Positions 5,300 through 7,582 of a stretch of DNA of 7,582 nt are shown piece after piece. Location: assembly GCA_945874515.1 (NCBI GenBank), contig CAMCHA010000107.1:1-7582 (forward strand), read 5' to 3'. Both the position numbers and the translations under genes were made by a program. How positions within the stretch are numbered: position 1 is the first letter of the stretch; every line of letters starts with the position of its first letter. Below the pieces are notes generated by a model, which was not told where the DNA came from, searched no databases, and saw only the letters and a program-made list of their open reading frames with translations. The stretch is from Asaia bogorensis (GTDB lineage: Bacteria; Pseudomonadota; Alphaproteobacteria; Acetobacterales; Acetobacteraceae).

Positions 5300-7582
5300 C
5301 TATTCCGCCGCGATGGCCTGCGCTTCGCTCATCGGCACCGGCAGATATTGCGCATATTCCTTCGGCACCACATGCCAGAAACGCCCGCGTTCCGTCGCCC
5401 ATTCATTCAATAGGCGCGCGGCGAATCGGCTGCCGGTTTCCGTGACATGGCGGGCTATCAGATCACGCAAAGCTGCTTCCCAATGCGGATGCGCAAGGCG
5501 CGACCAAAGCAAGGTTTCCGGATTGATACGCTTTTCGAACGTACCATCTGCATCATAGATGAAGGCCTGGCCGCCAGTGAAACCCGCGCCGTAATTATCG
5601 CCAACCGCTCCCAATATCACCACCGTGCCACCGGTCATATACTCACAGCCATTGGCGCCGCAGCCTTCCACCACGGCAGTGGCGCCGGAATTGCGCACGG
5701 CGAAACGCTCACCCGCCTGGCCGGCGGCGAAAAGCTCCCCAGCCGTGGCGCCGTAAAGCACGGTATTGCCGATGATGGTATTCTCATTCCAGATCAGGCT
5801 GGATGAGGGCGCGGGGCGGACCACAATGGAAGCACCTGATAGCCCCTTGCCGACGTAATCATTGGCGTCGCCAAAGACTTCCAGCTTCAAGCCCCGCACA
5901 CCGAAGGCGCCAAGTGATTGGCCGGCACTGCCGCGCAGCCGCACGGTCAAATGCCCGGCTTGCAGCCCTGTCATGCCGAATTGCCGAACGATGCGGGAAG
6001 ACACCTTGGTGCCGATGGCGCGATGCGTGTTGCGGATATTGTATTGCAACTGCATCTTCTCGCCATGGCGGAATAGCGCATCTGCATCGCGGATCATTTC
6101 CGCATCCAAGGTCTCCGGCACTTCATTACGGCCTTCCAAAGTGCAATAGGATGCATGAGGGCCGGCATCGGCCTGCACCAGCAACGGGTTGAGATCGAGG
6201 TCATCCAAATCCTCAGACCCGCGGCTGACTTGTTGCAGCAGATCGGTGCGTCCGATCACATCAGTCAGCTTGCGCATGCCAAGGCTTGCCAGAATTTCAC
6301 GCACCTCTTCGGCGACGAAGGAGAAGAGATTGATCACCTTCTCTGGGCTGCCGGCGAATTTGGCGCGCAGCTTTTCATCCTGCGTGCAGACGCCCACGGG
6401 GCAGGTATTGGAATGGCATTGCCGCACCATGATGCATCCCATGGCTACCAAGGATGCCGTGCCAATGCCAAATTCCTCGGCGCCCAACATGGCCGCAATA
6501 ACCACATCGCGCCCGGTCTTGATGCCGCCATCCGTCCGCAGTTTTACACGGTGGCGCAGCCGATTGAGCAGCAGTACCTGATGCGTTTCCGATAGCCCCA
6601 TTTCCCAAGGCAGGCCAGCATATTTGATGGAGGATTGCGGCGAAGCGCCGGTGCCCCCGGAATGGCCGGAAATCAGAATCGCATCGGCTTTTGCCTTCGC
6701 GACGCCGGCAGCAATGGTGCCAATGCCCGAACGGCTCACAAGCTTTACACACACCGTCGCATCCGGGTTGATCTGCTTCAGATCGTAAATCAACTGTGCC
6801 AGATCTTCGATTGAATAGATATCATGATGCGGCGGCGGGCTGATCAGCATCACGCCCGGTGTTGAATGGCGTAGCTTCGCAATCAGGCCAGTGACTTTGA
6901 AGCCAGGCAATTGCCCACCCTCACCAGGCTTCGCCCCTTGCGCGACCTTGATTTCGATCTCTCGGCAATTATTGAGGTATTCTGCTGTTACGCCAAAGCG
7001 GCCAGAGGCGATCTGCTTGATCGCGGAATTGGCGTTATCGCCATTAGCGCGCGGCTTGGCGCGGGCGGGGTCTTCACCGCCTTCGCCGGAATCGCTGCGC
7101 GCGCCTATCCGGTTCATGGCGATGGAAAGTGTTTCATGCGCTTCAGGGCTGAGCGCGCCAAGCGAAATCCCTGGTGCAAGCAGGCGCTTGCGGATTTCCG
7201 TAATGCTTTCCACTTCTTCCAGCGCAATCGGCGTGCGGCCTTCCAGCCGGAAATCGAGCAAATCGCGCAGCGCCACGGGTGGCAAGCGCCGCACCGCATC
7301 GGAATAGCGCTTGAAGGTCTGATAGCTTTCGGACTCCACCGCGCTTTGCAGCGTGTGGATCAGCGTACCGTCAAAAGCATGCGCCTCACCACGGCGGCGC
7401 AGCTTGTAAAGCCCGCCAATTGGCAGCGTCACCGCGCCTTCAGCCCAAGCTTTTGCATGCAGCGCCAATACGCGACGCGCAATGCCGGAAAGCCCAATCC
7501 CGGAAATGCGCGAAGGCGTGCCCGGGAAAAACTCAGCCACCAGCGCGCGGGAAAGCCCGATGGCTTCGAAATTCATGCCGCC
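5300..7582 (-). CDS. gltB: Glutamate synthase (GOGAT) large subunit, C-terminal half (5' end outside window)
   Basis: The frame stays open to the window edge at 7582; the ATG at 7576 is an internal methionine in the conserved NFEAIGLSRALVAEFF region. About 760 residues are visible of a protein usually near 1500, so the glutamine amidotransferase domain and most of the central domain lie outside. Numbering from that methionine, the FMN/2-oxoglutarate synthase domain includes RSDSGEGGEDPAR (160-172), GAKPGEGGQLPG (214-225), KLVSRSGIGTIAAGVAKAKA (278-297) and SGHSGGTGASP (303-313). Cys381, Cys387 and Cys392 follow the C-x5-C-x4-C spacing of the [3Fe-4S] cluster. Residues from about 525 to 690 form the glycine-rich C-terminal beta-helix domain (GNTVLYGATAGELF, GCGANGCEYMTGG). 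The enzyme makes two glutamates from glutamine and 2-oxoglutarate, with electrons passed from the GltD subunit (NADPH-dependent form). gltD is not in this window. All visible key residues are intact. Ferredoxin-dependent GOGAT is similar in this region, but the bacterial NADPH form is more likely. Confidence 0.95.
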   Translation of the reverse strand, partial: GGMNFEAIGLSRALVAEFFPGTPSRISGIGLSGIARRVLALHAKAWAEGAVTLPIGGLYKLRRRGEAHAFDGTLIHTLQSAVESESYQTFKRYSDAVRRLPPVALRDLLDFRLEGRTPIALEEVESITEIRKRLLAPGISLGALSPEAHETLSIAMNRIGARSDSGEGGEDPARAKPRANGDNANSAIKQIASGRFGVTAEYLNNCREIEIKVAQGAKPGEGGQLPGFKVTGLIAKLRHSTPGVMLISPPPHHDIYSIEDLAQLIYDLKQINPDATVCVKLVSRSGIGTIAAGVAKAKADAILISGHSGGTGASPQSSIKYAGLPWEMGLSETHQVLLLNRLRHRVKLRTDGGIKTGRDVVIAAMLGAEEFGIGTASLVAMGCIMVRQCHSNTCPVGVCTQDEKLRAKFAGSPEKVINLFSFVAEEVREILASLGMRKLTDVIGRTDLLQQVSRGSEDLDDLDLNPLLVQADAGPHASYCTLEGRNEVPETLDAEMIRDADALFRHGEKMQLQYNIRNTHRAIGTKVSSRIVRQFGMTGLQAGHLTVRLRGSAGQSLGAFGVRGLKLEVFGDANDYVGKGLSGASIVVRPAPSSSLIWNENTIIGNTVLYGATAGELFAAGQAGERFAVRNSGATAVVEGCGANGCEYMTGGTVVILGAVGDNYGAGFTGGQAFIYDADGTFEKRINPETLLWSRLAHPHWEAALRDLIARHVTETGSRFAARLLNEWATERGRFWHVVPKEYAQYLPVPMSEAQAIAAE

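Noticed and set aside
5447..6595. Several plus-strand open frames antisense to gltB (for example at 5447-5806 and 6155-6595)
   Set aside because: They oppose the highly conserved GltB sequence, including its cluster cysteines and beta-helix repeats, and have no recognisable domain or good ribosome binding site.
7574..7576. ATG at 7576 as the start of gltB
   Set aside because: It sits within a conserved internal GltB segment (NFEAIGLSR), the frame continues to the window edge, and a protein beginning here would lack the amidotransferase half.

Overview
This is a GC-rich, densely coded stretch of a bacterial chromosome. Gene content (a fused 5-oxoprolinase/hydantoinase, an AsmA-like envelope protein, an alphaproteobacterial-looking glutamate synthase and palindromic intergenic repeats) suggests an alphaproteobacterium, perhaps of the Rhodospirillales/Acetobacteraceae. 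That placement comes from recognising sequence style, not from a search. I see no phage, transposon, CRISPR, tRNA or rRNA signal, and the region looks like ordinary core or near-core genome.

Layout. Bases 1-1920 (+) are the 3' part of a fused HyuA-HyuB protein of the 5-oxoprolinase family; its ATP-binding N-terminal half lies upstream of the window. Its stop codon overlaps the start of a long AsmA-family gene (about 1902-4766, +), which begins with a non-ATG codon. A short non-coding gap (4767-4894) follows. It holds two hairpins that appear to be diverged inverted copies of one palindromic repeat, and it separates two converging transcription units. On the minus strand, the 3' part of the glutamate synthase large subunit gene gltB (5300 to beyond 7582) is followed after only 9 bases by a small single-domain rhodanese gene (4895-5290). 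The two are probably one transcript, with the rhodanese Shine-Dalgarno sequence directly abutting the gltB stop codon.

How the genes relate. GltB makes glutamate from 2-oxoglutarate with ammonia taken from glutamine, and 5-oxoprolinase returns cyclised glutamate (5-oxoproline) to the glutamate pool. Two glutamate-linked enzymes therefore sit near each other, but on opposite strands and in separate transcription units, so a functional link is only a loose suggestion. The AsmA-like protein would act at the cell envelope and has no evident link to its neighbours beyond co-transcription. The points most worth a second look are the paired repeat in the convergent gap, the atypical active-site loop and Cys-Gly-Cys tail of the rhodanese, the rhodanese where gltD might have been expected, and the start codon of the AsmA gene.
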